From NCBI RefSeq assembly GCF_900156315.1, contig NZ_FTNI01000011.1, forward strand, positions 62,001-126,000: a DNA stretch of 64,000 nucleotides. The letters run 5' to 3'. The position numbers and the translations under genes were made by a program. This DNA is from Microbispora rosea. GTDB lineage: Bacteria > Actinomycetota > Actinomycetes > Streptosporangiales > Streptosporangiaceae. Positions 51,966-61,869 of this stretch are shown here, in pieces. Every line of letters starts with the position of its first letter. Within the stretch, counting starts at the first letter, position 1. The notes under the pieces are model-generated. The model was not told the origin of the DNA. It searched no databases and saw only the letters and a list, made by a program, of their open reading frames with translations.

Positions 51966-52340
51966 TTGCACGATTTCCAGGTGTCGGTGGCGCAGTCACC
52001 TCCCTTCACCCTCGTCACGCTCAGCGGCGAACTCGATGTGATCACGGTCCCCCGGCTGCGTGAGCGGGTGGCACCCCTCCTGGCGCGTCCCGCGACGCGC
52101 ATTCTGTTCGACGTGGAGAAGCTGCGGTTCATCGACAGCGCAGGTATGAGGGTGCTCATCGACGCCTGCGTCCGCACCCCGCCGAAGGACGGTGACGGCG
52201 CGCTCTGCGGGATGAGCCCGCAGATGCGTCACCTGTTCTCGTTGCTCGGGCTGATCTCGCGGCTCACCGTGTATCCGACCCGCGCCGACGCGTTGAGCCA
52301 CCCGGCGGCCATGCATCCTGACACGGCCCGGATGAACTGA
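51966..52340 (+). CDS. STAS-domain anti-sigma factor antagonist
   Basis: 124 residues. STAS fold with phosphorylation site FIDSAGMRVLIDA and start FTLVTLSGELDVITVPRL. GGAGG eight bases before the TTG at 51966 makes this the likely start; the in-frame ATG at 51909 lies in what looks like a promoter (GGGTAT at 51910-51915, as for stress sigma factors). It likely releases a stress sigma factor when unphosphorylated; no partner kinase is adjacent. Confidence 0.85.
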   Translation: MHDFQVSVAQSPPFTLVTLSGELDVITVPRLRERVAPLLARPATRILFDVEKLRFIDSAGMRVLIDACVRTPPKDGDGALCGMSPQMRHLFSLLGLISRLTVYPTRADALSHPAAMHPDTARMN

Positions 52341-52363
52341 CCGGCCGGCGCGGGACCGGCTCC

Positions 52364-53482
52364 TCACAGGATCGTCTGCCACCAGCCGTCCACCGGCGGC
52401 GGGTCGTCGACCGTCACGCGCTCACCCGGCCGCGGCACCACGAGGCGCACGTCGCGTGCCTTGGCCTCCCGCCACAGCTGGTCGATCGGGTCGCTCCAGG
52501 CGTGCGCGGCGAGTGAGAACGTGCCCCAGTGCACCGGCAGCAGCACCCCGGCGCGCACGTCGAGGTGGGTGAGGACCGCCTCCTCCGGCGTCATGTGGAT
52601 GTCCGGCCAGGCCTTGCTGTAGGCGCCGATCTGGATCACCGACAGGTCGAACGGCCCGTACGCCTCGCCGATCGCGGCATACCCGTCGAAGTAGCCGGAG
52701 TCGCCGGTATAGAAGACCCGCCGGCGCTCGCCCGCGATGACCCACGAGGCCCAGAGGGTCTGGTCCCGGCGGAATCCGCGGCCGGAGAAATGACGGCCGG
52801 GGGCCGCCACGAACCGGAGGCCGGACACCGTGGCCTCCTCGTTCCAGTCGAGCTCGATGATCCGGGACGAGGGGACCCGCCACCGTTCGAGATGGGCGCC
52901 GACCCCGAGCGGCACCAGGAACGGCGCGGACTGCGTGCGGGCCAGCAGACGCACCGAGTCCATGTCGAGGTGGTCGTAGTGGTCGTGCGAGATGACGATC
53001 GCGTCGAGCTCGGGCAACTGGTGCAGCGGCACCGGCGGAGGGTGCAGCCGGCGCGGCCCGGTGAACGACGCCGGGGAGCAACGCTCGCTCCACACCGGAT
53101 CGAGCAGGACCCGCCGCCCCTCGATCTCGATCAGGGCCGAGGAGTGGCCGTACCAGACGGCGTCGAGGTCGCCGCCCCCGGACGGGCCGGGAGTCATCAG
53201 GGGAACGGGCAGGCGGGGCTTGCGCTGCGTCCGGCGGAGGAACTCGCGGAGGACCTGCTGCCTGGTCCCCGGCGGGAGGATGGGACTGGGGGTCGTGTTG
53301 CGGAACGCGCCGTCGCGGAACTGTTTCGAGCGCCGCACCCGATGCGCCCGCTCTCCCGAGGGCCGCGCTCCCAGCGCGGCGGGGACGTCCCGCACCGCCC
53401 ACACCGCCGCCGCCAGGGCGGCCGCTCCCGCGACGAGCCCCAGGCGACGGCCCAGGGCACTACTTCTCAGAACACCGGTCAT
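52364..53482 (-). CDS. MBL-fold hydrolase (NAPE-PLD/UlaG-like), membrane-anchored
   Basis: 372 residues. An N-terminal hydrophobic segment (LGLVAGAAALAAAVWAV) suggests export or anchoring. The metallo-beta-lactamase zinc motif VISHDHYDHLD is complete, with later ligands in VFYTGDSGYFDGY and PVHWGTFSL. GFRRDQTLWASWVI and HPPPVPLHQLPELD fit the N-acyl-phosphatidylethanolamine phospholipase D-like group. ATG 53482 follows AAGGAG by ten bases. Confidence 0.87.
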   Translation of the reverse strand: MTGVLRSSALGRRLGLVAGAAALAAAVWAVRDVPAALGARPSGERAHRVRRSKQFRDGAFRNTTPSPILPPGTRQQVLREFLRRTQRKPRLPVPLMTPGPSGGGDLDAVWYGHSSALIEIEGRRVLLDPVWSERCSPASFTGPRRLHPPPVPLHQLPELDAIVISHDHYDHLDMDSVRLLARTQSAPFLVPLGVGAHLERWRVPSSRIIELDWNEEATVSGLRFVAAPGRHFSGRGFRRDQTLWASWVIAGERRRVFYTGDSGYFDGYAAIGEAYGPFDLSVIQIGAYSKAWPDIHMTPEEAVLTHLDVRAGVLLPVHWGTFSLAAHAWSDPIDQLWREAKARDVRLVVPRPGERVTVDDPPPVDGWWQTIL

Positions 53483-53644
53483 CAACGGCAATCTCCTTGC
53501 TGAGGTCTGCCGATCAGACTAGGCAATCTCCGTGCGGGTCGCGGCGGCGGCGTCTTGCCTGTGGACAACCCTCCCCGGAGACTGCGTGTTGAATGAAACC
53601 ATGCAGACCGACCGGCCCGGCGCGGGCAGGCGAGGCGGAGGACG

Positions 53645-55006
53645 ATGAACACCGGCCACCACGCGGACGACGGCCCGGCCGCCCACCACGACCACCACGA
53701 GGACGACCACGACGACGACCACGATGTCCCCGGGGGCCGCGACCAGGGTGATGGCCGCGACCTGCCCGGGGGCCGCGACATCCGCGACATCCCGGGGGGC
53801 CGCGACCAGGGTGACGGCGGCGACCTCCGCGACGACCACGATCGGGGTGCCGGTCACGACGGCCGCGACGTTTCCGGGGACCTCGGCGGCCTTGACGGCG
53901 ACGCCGCGTCCCGCCTGCTGCGGCTGTTCGAGGGGCATCGGCTGACGCCCGTGCAGCGCAGGATCGCCCACTGCCTCGCACAGCACGCCGCCGAGGCGCC
54001 GTTCCTGTCGAGCATCGAAGTGGCCGAGCTGGCCGGGGTCAGCCAGCCGTCGGTGACCCGCTTCGCGATGGCGCTGGGCTACAGCGGATACCCCGGTCTG
54101 CGGCGCAGGTTCCGCGAGCTGGGCGTACGGCCAGGCCGGGAACGGGACGGCGCCGGCCGGAACGGGGAGGACGCGGAACCCGACGCCCGCGCTTCCGCGC
54201 ACGCGGCCGCCTCCCGGCTCTCCGACGGCGGCGCGGCCGGGTGGGCCGAGGGCCGGGGGGAGGGGCCCGCGGCGACGCTTTCCGCCACGGCGGAGGACTC
54301 GCTTCGTCCGCCGTCGCGACCCGGCGCGTCCGCGCGGCCCATGTCCGAAAAGCCTGTGTCTGAGCGGCCCGTGTCTGAGCGGCCTGGGCCCGGGGATCCC
54401 GAGCCCGGCCTGGATCGGGCGACGGGCGCGGGTGGCGGATATCGGCGGGCCGTGCTGGCGGAGATCGAGAACCTGCGCGCCCTCGCCCGGTCGCTGGACG
54501 ACCCCGGGCCCGTCGCCGAGGCGGCCCGCCTGCTCGCCGCGTCACGGCCGCTGCCGGTGCTGGGCCTGCGGGCCGCCGCGGCCCAGGCCGCCGGATTCGC
54601 CTACTTCGCGGCGAAGGTCCACCCCGACGTACGGCCCCTGCACGAGGCGGGGTCGCTCCTGGCCGACCGGGTCGAGCAGGCGGCGGCGGCCGGGGCGACG
54701 GCGTTGCTGTGCTTCGCGCTGCCCCGCTATCCCGCCGAACTTGTGGACGCCCTCCGGGCCGCCCGCACGGCCGGGCTGGCCGTCGTCACGGTCGCGGACC
54801 GGCGGGTGCCGTCCCTCGCAGGCCTGTCGCACGTTCTGCTCACCGCCGGGGTGGGCACGCACCTGGTGTTCGACACGGCGTGCGCGCCGATGATGCTCGG
54901 CCGGGTGCTGCTGGAGGCGATGTGCGACGAACTGCCCGGGGCGCAGGCCCGTCTGGAGGCGTTCGAGGCGTCGGCCGCGGCCCGCGGGGTGTTCCTCATT
55001 GACTGA
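53645..55006 (+). CDS. RpiR/MurR family regulator with His/Asp-rich N-terminus
   Basis: 453 residues against ~280-300 usual. Residues ~85-165 are the RpiR HTH (LTPVQRRIAHCLAQHAAEA, EVAELAGVSQPSVTRFAMALG), and the C-terminal ~190 a SIS sugar-isomerase domain. Two insertions are unusual: an N-terminal ~80 residues with 8 His in the first 26 codons and repeated PGGRDQGDG/GRD units, and a ~100-residue low-complexity linker before SIS. GGAGG precedes the ATG by three bases; a 15-codon upstream frame (53601) ends in it (ATGA). It stands before hutU and probably controls it. Confidence 0.82.
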   Translation: MNTGHHADDGPAAHHDHHEDDHDDDHDVPGGRDQGDGRDLPGGRDIRDIPGGRDQGDGGDLRDDHDRGAGHDGRDVSGDLGGLDGDAASRLLRLFEGHRLTPVQRRIAHCLAQHAAEAPFLSSIEVAELAGVSQPSVTRFAMALGYSGYPGLRRRFRELGVRPGRERDGAGRNGEDAEPDARASAHAAASRLSDGGAAGWAEGRGEGPAATLSATAEDSLRPPSRPGASARPMSEKPVSERPVSERPGPGDPEPGLDRATGAGGGYRRAVLAEIENLRALARSLDDPGPVAEAARLLAASRPLPVLGLRAAAAQAAGFAYFAAKVHPDVRPLHEAGSLLADRVEQAAAAGATALLCFALPRYPAELVDALRAARTAGLAVVTVADRRVPSLAGLSHVLLTAGVGTHLVFDTACAPMMLGRVLLEAMCDELPGAQARLEAFEASAAARGVFLID

Positions 55007-55047
55007 ATCTATTCATTCACCCACGATGGATGGGACTCACTGAATAG
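55004..55047. promoter_or_regulatory. TGAAT/ATTCA operator cluster before hutU
   Basis: TGAAT-CT-ATTCA (55004-55015) overlaps the rpiR stop, and CTATTCA (55009-55015) is matched by TGAATAG (55041-55047). The repeats lie 37-80 bases before the hutU start, the place for an RpiR operator. Confidence 0.55.
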
Positions 55048-55083
55048 GACCATGCGCCGCGGGCGCGGGTGGAAGGAGGACTC

Positions 55084-56880
55084 GTGGCTGACGACGGCGG
55101 CGGGGCCCCACATGAGCAGGTTTCCGGCGACCGGGTTCCCAACGGCCGGGTTTCCAACGACGGGGTTTCCAACGACGGGGTTTCCGATGACGGGGCTTCC
55201 GGCGGGCGGGCTCCGATCCGGGCTCCCCGCGGCGGCACGCTGAACACGCGCGGCTGGCAGCAGGAGGCCGCCCTGCGCATGCTCATGAACAACCTCGACC
55301 CCGAGGTCGCCGAGCATCCGGAGCGCCTCGTCGTCTACGGCGGCAGCGGCAAGGCGGCCCGCGACTGGCCGTCGTACGACGCGATCGTGCGCGAGCTCAC
55401 CACCCTGCGGGCCGACGAGACCCTGCTCGTGCAGTCGGGCCGGCCGGTCGGCGTGATGAGCACCCACGAGTGGGCTCCCCGCGTGCTCATCGCCAACTCC
55501 AACCTCGTCGGCGACTGGGCGACGTGGCCGGAGTTCCGCCGGCTGGAGCGGCTCGGGCTCACGATGTACGGCCAGATGACGGCCGGTTCGTGGATCTACA
55601 TCGGCACTCAGGGCATCCTGCAGGGGACGTACGAGACGTTCGCGGCGGTCGCGGCCAAGCGGTTCGGCGGCAGTCTCGCCGGGACGATCACGCTCACCGC
55701 CGGGCTCGGCGGCATGGGCGGCGCGCAGCCGCTCGCGGTCACGATGAACGGCGGCGTGGCGATCTGCGTCGACTGCGACCCGCGCAGCGTCGAGCGCCGC
55801 ATCGGCCACCGGTACCTCGACGTCCGCGCCGAGAGCCTCGACGAGGCGCTGCGCCTGGCGTACGAGGCCAGGGACGCCCGCCGCCCGCTGTCCATCGGAG
55901 TCGTGGCCAACGCGGCCGAGGCCGTGCCCGCGCTGCTGGCGGGGGGCGCGGAGATCGACATCGTGACCGACCAGACGAGCGCGCACGACCCGCTGGCCTA
56001 CCTGCCGCTGGGTGTCGCGTTCGAGGACATGGCCGCGCTGGCGCGCAAGGACCCCGAGGGCTTCACCCACCGGGCCCGCGAGTCGATGGCCCGGCACGTC
56101 GAGGCGATGGTCGGCTTCCAGGACGCGGGCGCGGAGGTGTTCGACTACGGCAACTCGATCAGGGGCGAGGCGAGCCTCGCCGGGTACGCGCGGGCGTTCG
56201 ACTTCCCCGGATTCGTGCCGGCCTACATCCGGCCGCTGTTCTGCGAGGGGAAGGGCCCGTTCCGGTGGGCGGCGCTGTCCGGCGACCCTGCCGACATCGC
56301 GACGACCGACCGCGCGATCCTCGATCTGTTCCCCGACAACGAGCCGCTGGCCCGGTGGATCAGGATGGCGGGCGAGCGGGTGCGGTTCCAGGGCCTGCCC
56401 GCGCGGATCTGCTGGCTGGGGTACGGCGAGCGCGACCGGGCCGGTGAGCGGTTCAACGACCTCGTCGCCTCGGGGGAGATCTCCGCGCCCATCGTGATCG
56501 GCCGCGACCACCTCGACTGCGGCTCGGTCGCCTCGCCCTACCGCGAGACGGAGGGCATGCTGGACGGCTCCGACGCGATCGCCGACTGGCCGCTGCTCAA
56601 CGCCATGGTCAACGTCGCCTCCGGCGCGTCCTGGGTGTCGATCCACCACGGCGGCGGGGTCGGCATCGGCCGTTCCATCCACGCCGGACAGGTCACCGTC
56701 GCCGACGGCACGCCGCTGGCCGGGGAGAAGATCCGCCGGGTGCTGACCAACGACCCCGGGATGGGCGTGATCCGGCACGTGGACGCCGGATACGACCGAG
56801 CCGCCCAGGTGGCGGGGGAGCGCGGCGTACGCGTCCCGATGGCCGAGGCGGAGCCGGCCGGCCCCGACGCCGATGTCTGA
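55084..56880 (+). CDS. hutU: Urocanate hydratase
   Basis: 598 residues. Urocanase body from [31 protein letters not shown] to the end, with the NAD-binding [19 protein letters not shown] region and the signature [16 protein letters not shown]. It turns urocanate into imidazolonepropionate in histidine degradation. GTG 55084 has GGAGG upstream. The first ~55 residues are an extra low-complexity region of repeated V-S-N-D-G pentapeptides, outside the family fold. It overlaps the next gene by 8 bases. Confidence 0.94.
   Translation: MADDGGGAPHEQVSGDRVPNGRVSNDGVSNDGVSDDGASGGRAPIRAPRGGTLNTRGWQQEAALRMLMNNLDPEVAEHPERLVVYGGSGKAARDWPSYDAIVRELTTLRADETLLVQSGRPVGVMSTHEWAPRVLIANSNLVGDWATWPEFRRLERLGLTMYGQMTAGSWIYIGTQGILQGTYETFAAVAAKRFGGSLAGTITLTAGLGGMGGAQPLAVTMNGGVAICVDCDPRSVERRIGHRYLDVRAESLDEALRLAYEARDARRPLSIGVVANAAEAVPALLAGGAEIDIVTDQTSAHDPLAYLPLGVAFEDMAALARKDPEGFTHRARESMARHVEAMVGFQDAGAEVFDYGNSIRGEASLAGYARAFDFPGFVPAYIRPLFCEGKGPFRWAALSGDPADIATTDRAILDLFPDNEPLARWIRMAGERVRFQGLPARICWLGYGERDRAGERFNDLVASGEISAPIVIGRDHLDCGSVASPYRETEGMLDGSDAIADWPLLNAMVNVASGASWVSIHHGGGVGIGRSIHAGQVTVADGTPLAGEKIRRVLTNDPGMGVIRHVDAGYDRAAQVAGERGVRVPMAEAEPAGPDADV
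55120..55209 (+). repeat. 15-bp tandem repeat in hutU 5' end
   Basis: Six units of 15 bp, consensus GTTTCCAACGACGGG, encoding pentapeptides [30 protein letters not shown]. The two central copies are identical. Confidence 0.9.
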
Positions 56881-58120
56881 GGGGGCGGCGCGGGTTCTAC
56901 CGGAGGAGGTGGCGGACGGTTTCCGCCGGCTGTGGCGCGACCTGCTCCCCGTGGGCCGGTGCGACGCGACGGGCGGATACCGCCGGCACGCCTGGACGAC
57001 GGCAGACGCGGAGTGCCGGGCCTGGTTCGCCGAACAGGCGCGGCACCGTGGCCTGACGTACGAGACCGACCGCAACGGCAACCAGTGGGCCTGGCTGGGC
57101 GATCCCACGGCGGGTGACGCCGTGGTGACCGGCTCCCACCTGGACTCGGTGCCCGACGGCGGGGCGTACGACGGCCCGCTCGGCGTGGTGGGGGCGTTCG
57201 CCGCGCTCGACGCCCTGCGGGCGCGCGGACTCCGGCCGGAGCGGCCGCTGGCGGTGGTGAACTTCACCGAGGAGGAGGGCGCCAGGTTCGGGCTGGCCTG
57301 CCTGGGATCGCGGCTGATGACCGGCGCCGTCCGTCCCGAGACGGCAGGGGCGCTGCGCGACGCGGACGGCGTCACGCTGGCGGCGGCCATGGAGCGGGCG
57401 GGACGCGACCCGGCGGCCGCCGGGCGTGACGACGAACGCCTGACGCGGATCGGCGCGTTCGTGGAACTGCACGTGGAGCAGGGCCGCCACCTCGCCGCCA
57501 CGCCACACCCGGTCGGCGTCGCCTCCGCGATCTGGCCGCACGGCCGCTGGCGTTTCGACTTCCGCGGGGAGGCCAACCACGCCGGGACCACCCGCCTGGA
57601 GGACCGGCGCGATCCCATGCCGGCGTACGCGGCGGCGGTGCTGGCCGCCCGGGCGAACGCCGAGCGCCTGGGGGCCCTGGCCACCTTCGGCAGGATCAGG
57701 GTCGAGCCCAACGGCACCAACGCCATCGCCTCGCTGGTCAGCGCCTGGCTCGACTGCCGGGCGCCGGACGCCGCCCTGGTGGACAGGCTCGTCGAGGAGA
57801 CGGCGCGAGCGGCCGAGGGGGCCGAGGTGATCCGGGAGTCCTACACGGCGGTCGTGAACTTCGACGTGCCGCTGCGTGACCGCGTCGCGCACATCCTCGG
57901 GGGAGCGCCGGTGCTGCCCACGGGGGCGGGGCACGACGCGGGCATCCTCGCCGGCGAGGTCCCGGCGGCCATGCTGTTCGTGCGCAATCCCACGGGCGTC
58001 TCGCACTCGCCGTACGAGCACGCCGATGAGGCCGACTGCCTCGCCGGGGTCGCCGCGCTCGCCGCCGTTCTGGCAGATCTGCTCACGTCGGCCGCCGACG
58101 GCTCCGGCGGGGCTCGCTGA
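56873..58120 (+). CDS. M20 family amidohydrolase (allantoate/N-carbamoyl amino acid type)
   Basis: 415 residues. Metal-ligand motifs [28 protein letters not shown], and LHVEQG; dimerisation-domain substrate residues in GEANHAGTT; late His in [14 protein letters not shown]. This is the allantoate amidohydrolase/N-carbamoylase group. It overlaps hutU (ATGTCTGA), as in related actinomycete hut loci, so it may act on a histidine-pathway amide such as an N-formimino or N-formyl compound rather than allantoate. Confidence 0.88.
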   Translation: MSEGAARVLPEEVADGFRRLWRDLLPVGRCDATGGYRRHAWTTADAECRAWFAEQARHRGLTYETDRNGNQWAWLGDPTAGDAVVTGSHLDSVPDGGAYDGPLGVVGAFAALDALRARGLRPERPLAVVNFTEEEGARFGLACLGSRLMTGAVRPETAGALRDADGVTLAAAMERAGRDPAAAGRDDERLTRIGAFVELHVEQGRHLAATPHPVGVASAIWPHGRWRFDFRGEANHAGTTRLEDRRDPMPAYAAAVLAARANAERLGALATFGRIRVEPNGTNAIASLVSAWLDCRAPDAALVDRLVEETARAAEGAEVIRESYTAVVNFDVPLRDRVAHILGGAPVLPTGAGHDAGILAGEVPAAMLFVRNPTGVSHSPYEHADEADCLAGVAALAAVLADLLTSAADGSGGAR

Positions 58121-58549
58121 GCGTGCGGACCGCCCCGACGGGGCCGGCTGCGTGCGGACGGCCCCGCCAGGCGATGCCCGAGAGCACGGGCGATGCCCGG
58201 GAAGCGGGGACGACCCGGCGAAGCACGGACGACCTCGGGAAAGACCGTGAGGACGCCCGTTACCCCGAAAGTGAAAAGTGGAATTCCACGGCAGGGGGAA
58301 ACGGCGTCAGGCCTCGGCAAAGTGTTGATCGTCGACCTGTTCGAATAGAGGCAGATAGTCCGAAGTTCTCGATAGTTGTGCCTTTTATCGCTTAAAGTGC
58401 TTATTTGCCCTCTGATGGGTGACTGGGGCGTTTGTTGCCTTTAGCGTGAGAATCAGGGTCCAGATCCAAAGGTTCGATGGATCGATTCGAGCTCCGTGAA
58501 TGCGGATGTCGTCCGCTTTCTCGACACGGAGCCGACGGAGGGAAACCCC
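58121..58549. other. Intergenic region upstream of polyglutamine gene
   Basis: Four hundred and twenty-nine bases, becoming AT-richer after 58260. A small GCCCC-GAC-GGGGC hairpin at 58132-58144 may end the hut transcript. The AT-rich part (58360-58450) probably holds the promoter of the secreted protein; I cannot fix boxes. Confidence 0.5.
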
Positions 58550-58912
58550 ATGTTCAAGGAAGCACTGGCTGCTGCCGTCATGACGGCTTCGGCCCTCGTC
58601 GTCCCTGTCGCGCTTCAGGCGCAGCCCGTCAACGCCGCCGGCACGACCGAGCAGGTCGTCCGGCCGTCGGTTACGGGGGACTGCCCGGGAGGCAGATGCC
58701 ACGGCAGGCACCATCACCGTCACCATCGCCACCTTCGGGAGCAACAGCAGCAACAGCAGCAGCAACAGCAGGGCCGCAGCCGTCACCAGCAACAGCAACA
58801 ACAGCAGCAGCAACAGCAGGGCCGCAGCCGTCACCAGCAACAGCAACAACAGCAACAGCAACAGCAGCAACAGGGCCGCGGGGGTCAGCAACAGCAGCAA
58901 CAGCAGCAGTGA
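58550..58912 (+). CDS. Secreted His/polyglutamine repeat protein
   Basis: 120 residues. An N-terminal signal peptide (FKEALAAAVMTASALVVPVA, cleavage likely near VNAAG) is followed by ~25 ordinary residues, a His/Arg cluster (CHGRHHHRHHRHLRE), and then blocks of 8-13 glutamines separated by GRSRH, GRSRH and GRGG. Codons are mixed CAG/CAA. GGAGGGAAA precedes the ATG and a textbook terminator follows, so it is an expressed single-gene unit. No family recognised. The cationic-His and Gln blocks suggest metal binding, adhesion or self-assembly outside the cell. Confidence 0.8.
   Translation: MFKEALAAAVMTASALVVPVALQAQPVNAAGTTEQVVRPSVTGDCPGGRCHGRHHHRHHRHLREQQQQQQQQQQGRSRHQQQQQQQQQQQGRSRHQQQQQQQQQQQQQGRGGQQQQQQQQ
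58742..58909 (+). repeat. Gln-codon repeat blocks
   Basis: CAG/CAA runs interrupted by repeats of GGCCGCAGCCGTCAC. The spacer recurs at about 58773 and 58821, giving units of about 48 bp. Confidence 0.85.
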
Positions 58913-58945
58913 CCGGATGACCGTTCATCGTGCCTGATCAGCCCT

Positions 58946-58981
58946 GTGCCCCGCGTCCACCGTCTCGCGGGGCACTTTCTT
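58946..58981 (+). terminator. Rho-independent terminator after polyglutamine gene
   Basis: GTGCCCCGCG, 10-base loop, CGCGGGGCAC, then TTTCTT. A perfect 10-bp stem with T-run, rare in this window. Confidence 0.92.
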
Positions 58982-59050
58982 ACGGCCGCTGACGGCGGTC
59001 CCGGCGCCCGGAACGCGGGCGCCGGGCGCAAGAGGCCGTTGGATCCGGCA

Positions 59051-59156
59051 GGGTGCGTCAGCGGGAATGCAAGGGTGTGTCAGCGGGAATGCAGGGTGCG
59101 TCAGCAGGAATGCAGGGTGCGTCAGCGGGAATGCAGGGTGCGTCAGCGGGAACGGC
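59051..59156. repeat. 21-bp tandem repeat at the 3' end of tex
   Basis: Five units of GGGTGCGTCAGCGGGAATGC plus A, period 21-22, few mismatches. The stop codon of tex (59143-59145) lies in the last unit and each other unit repeats the same TCA. Not CRISPR: no spacers. Confidence 0.92.
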
Positions 59157-61572
59157 GGTCGCCGGAGCCGGGGTCGGTCAGCCCGGCGCGGCGCAGGGCC
59201 TCGGCCATGGCCCCGCCGAGCGGCGCGCCGCCCGAGCCCCGGCCGTTGCCGCGGCCGGACCCGCCCCTGCCGTTCTGGCTCTGGCCGCCCTGGCTTTGGC
59301 GGGCGGGGTTCTGGCCAGCAGGGTTCTGGCGGGACTGGTTCTGGCGCGACTGGCCGCGCCGGCCGTCCTGCCGGTCGTCGCGCGCCTCGCCGTTCGGCCC
59401 CCCCCTGCGGCCGCCGGCCGCCGTTTCGTCGTCCAGGCGCAGCGTGAGCGAGATGCGCTTGCGCTGGAGGTCGACGTCGAGCACCTTGACCCGCACGATG
59501 TCGCCGGGCTTGACCACGTCGCGGGGGTCCTTCACGAACGAGTTGGACATCGCGGAGACGTGGACCAAGCCGTCCTGGTGCACGCCGATGTCGACGAACG
59601 CCCCGAACGCGGCGACGTTGGTGACGACGCCCTCCAGGATCATGCCGGGCGACAGGTCGGACGGCTTCTCGACGCCGTCCTTGAAGGTGGCGGTCTTGAA
59701 CGCCGGCCGGGGGTCGCGGCCCGGCTTCTCCAGTTCCTTGAGGATGTCGGTGACGGTCGGCAGGCCGAAGGTGCCGTCGACGAACTCCGACGGCTTGAGC
59801 GAGCGGAGCGCGGAGGTGTTGCCGATCAGCGTGCGCAGGTCGCTCCTGGTGAAGTCGAGGATGCGGCGCACGACCGGGTAGGCCTCGGGGTGCACGCTGG
59901 AGGCGTCGAGAGGGTCGTCGCCGCCAGGGATGCGCAGGAAGCCCGCGCACTGCTCGAACGCCTTCGGACCGAGCCGCGGCACCTCCTTCAGCCCCGTCCG
60001 CGCGCGGAACGGCCCGTTGGCGTCGCGGTGCGCGACGATGTTCTCCGCCAGTCCGGCGCTGATGCCGGACACACGGGTCAGCAGCGGGGCGGACGCGGTG
60101 TTGACGTCCACCCCCACCCCGTTCACGCAGTCCTCCACCACCGCGTCGAGTGAGCGCGACAGCTTCACCTCGGACACGTCGTGCTGGTATTGGCCGACGC
60201 CGATGGACTTGGGGTCGATCTTGACCAGCTCGGCCAGCGGGTCCTGCAGGCGCCGGGCGATCGACACCGCGCCGCGCAGCGAGACGTCCAGGCCGGGCAG
60301 CTCCTGGGAGGCGTACGCCGACGCGGAGTAGACCGAGGCTCCCGCCTCCGAGACCACGATCTTGGTGAGATGCGGCATGTGCTTGACCAGCTCACCGGCG
60401 AGCTTGTCGGTCTCCCGTGACGCGGTGCCGTTGCCGATGGCGATCAGCTCCACGTTGTGCTCGGTCGCCAGCCGGGCCAGCACCGCGAGTGACTGGTCCC
60501 ACTGTCGTCTGGGCTCGTGCGGATAGATCGTCTCGGTGGCCACCACCTTGCCGGTGCCGTCCACGACCGCGACCTTCACGCCGGTGCGCAGCCCCGGGTC
60601 GAGGCCCATGGTCGGCCGTGCCCCCGCGGGGGCGGCCAGCAGCAGGTCGCGCAGGTTGGCCGCGAACACGCGCACGGCCTCCTCCTCGGCCGCCTGCCAC
60701 AAGCGGGTGCGCAGGTCGATGCCCAGGTGCACGAGGACGCGGGTCCGCCAGGCCCAGCGCACGGTGTCGAGCAGCCACTTGTCGGAGGGGCGGCCGAGGT
60801 CGGCGATGGCGAAGCGCCGGGCGATTCGCGCTTCGTAGTCGTTCGGCTCCTCGGCCTCCGGGTCGAGGGTGAGCGTGAGCACCTCCTCCTTCTCGCCCCG
60901 GAACATCGCGAGGATGCGGTGCGAGGGCAGGCGGGTGAAGGGCTCGGAGAAGTCGAAGTAGTCGGAGAACTTGGCCCCGGACTCCTGCTTGTCCTCCCGC
61001 ACCTGGGAGATCAGCCGCCCGCGGGACCACATCCGCTCCCGCAGGTCGCCGATGAGGTCGGCGTCCTCGGCGAAGCGCTCGACCAGGATGGCTCTGGCGC
61101 CCTCCAGCGCGGCGGCGGCGTCGGCCACGCCCTCGCGCACGTATCCCTCCGCGGTCGCCTGGGGGTCCAGCGACGGGTCGGCGAGCAGCGCGTCCGCCAG
61201 CGGCTCCAGCCCCAGCTCCCTGGCGATCTGGGCCTTGGTGCGGCGCTTGGGCTTGAAGGGCAGGTAGATGTCCTCCAGCCGGGCCTTCGAGTCGGCCTCC
61301 ATGATCCGCGCTTCCAGGGCCTCGTCGAGCTTGCCCTGCGAACGGATCGAGTCGAGGATGGCGGCCCGCCGCTCCTCCAGCTCGCGCAGGTAGCGCAGCC
61401 GCTCCTCCAGCGTGCGCAGCTGGGCGTCGTCGAGCGCGCCGGTGGCCTCCTTGCGGTAGCGGGCGATGAACGGCACCGTCGCCCCGCCGTCGAGCAGGTC
61501 GACGGCCGCGGTGACCTGACTCTCGCGCACGCCGAGCTCTTCGGCGATCCGCTGCTGAATGGACGTCGTCAC
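59143..61572 (-). CDS. tex: Tex-type RNA-binding transcription accessory protein
   Basis: 809 residues. Tex N-terminal helical domain ([20 protein letters not shown]-like), YqgF/RuvC-like domain ([20 protein letters not shown]), helix-hairpin-helix motifs ([20 protein letters not shown]), and the S1 RNA-binding domain ([31 protein letters not shown]) near 650-720. A ~90-residue tail rich in Gly, Arg, Gln and Asn ([20 protein letters not shown]) follows. GTG 61572 begins the homology. Tex acts in transcription and toxin/stress gene expression in other bacteria. Confidence 0.93.
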   Translation of the reverse strand: MTTSIQQRIAEELGVRESQVTAAVDLLDGGATVPFIARYRKEATGALDDAQLRTLEERLRYLRELEERRAAILDSIRSQGKLDEALEARIMEADSKARLEDIYLPFKPKRRTKAQIARELGLEPLADALLADPSLDPQATAEGYVREGVADAAAALEGARAILVERFAEDADLIGDLRERMWSRGRLISQVREDKQESGAKFSDYFDFSEPFTRLPSHRILAMFRGEKEEVLTLTLDPEAEEPNDYEARIARRFAIADLGRPSDKWLLDTVRWAWRTRVLVHLGIDLRTRLWQAAEEEAVRVFAANLRDLLLAAPAGARPTMGLDPGLRTGVKVAVVDGTGKVVATETIYPHEPRRQWDQSLAVLARLATEHNVELIAIGNGTASRETDKLAGELVKHMPHLTKIVVSEAGASVYSASAYASQELPGLDVSLRGAVSIARRLQDPLAELVKIDPKSIGVGQYQHDVSEVKLSRSLDAVVEDCVNGVGVDVNTASAPLLTRVSGISAGLAENIVAHRDANGPFRARTGLKEVPRLGPKAFEQCAGFLRIPGGDDPLDASSVHPEAYPVVRRILDFTRSDLRTLIGNTSALRSLKPSEFVDGTFGLPTVTDILKELEKPGRDPRPAFKTATFKDGVEKPSDLSPGMILEGVVTNVAAFGAFVDIGVHQDGLVHVSAMSNSFVKDPRDVVKPGDIVRVKVLDVDLQRKRISLTLRLDDETAAGGRRGGPNGEARDDRQDGRRGQSRQNQSRQNPAGQNPARQSQGGQSQNGRGGSGRGNGRGSGGAPLGGAMAEALRRAGLTDPGSGDRRSR

Positions 61573-61869
61573 GATCCTGATCCGCCTTCTTCCGGGTCCG
61601 CCCTTTCCGGGGGCCGCCCCTCTCCGGGAGGCTCTCATTCTGCCGGATCCGCCGGGCCCCCTCATTCAACCTGTGGGCGAGGGCCCGATGTCCTCCTCAT
61701 GTTCCGAGCGTCTTTGTTCTTTACGCGACCCGCACCGGCGCCGGTCACGGCCCCACCTGCGAATCGACCTGCACGTGGCCTCCACGGTCAGTGTGGAGAA
61801 CCGCCCGCATCGTGGTGACGAAGGACGAGAAGAGTTAGTATCGGGATTGAACTGACCCGAGGAGGGGCT

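Noticed and set aside
55009-57726. Very long minus-strand frame opposite hutU and the amidohydrolase
   Set aside because: Both plus-strand genes have full families, SDs and an 8-base overlap; the mirror frame has no recognisable domain.
59051-59156. Regular repeats resembling a CRISPR array
   Set aside because: Units follow each other directly without unique spacers and no cas genes are near; a simple tandem repeat.
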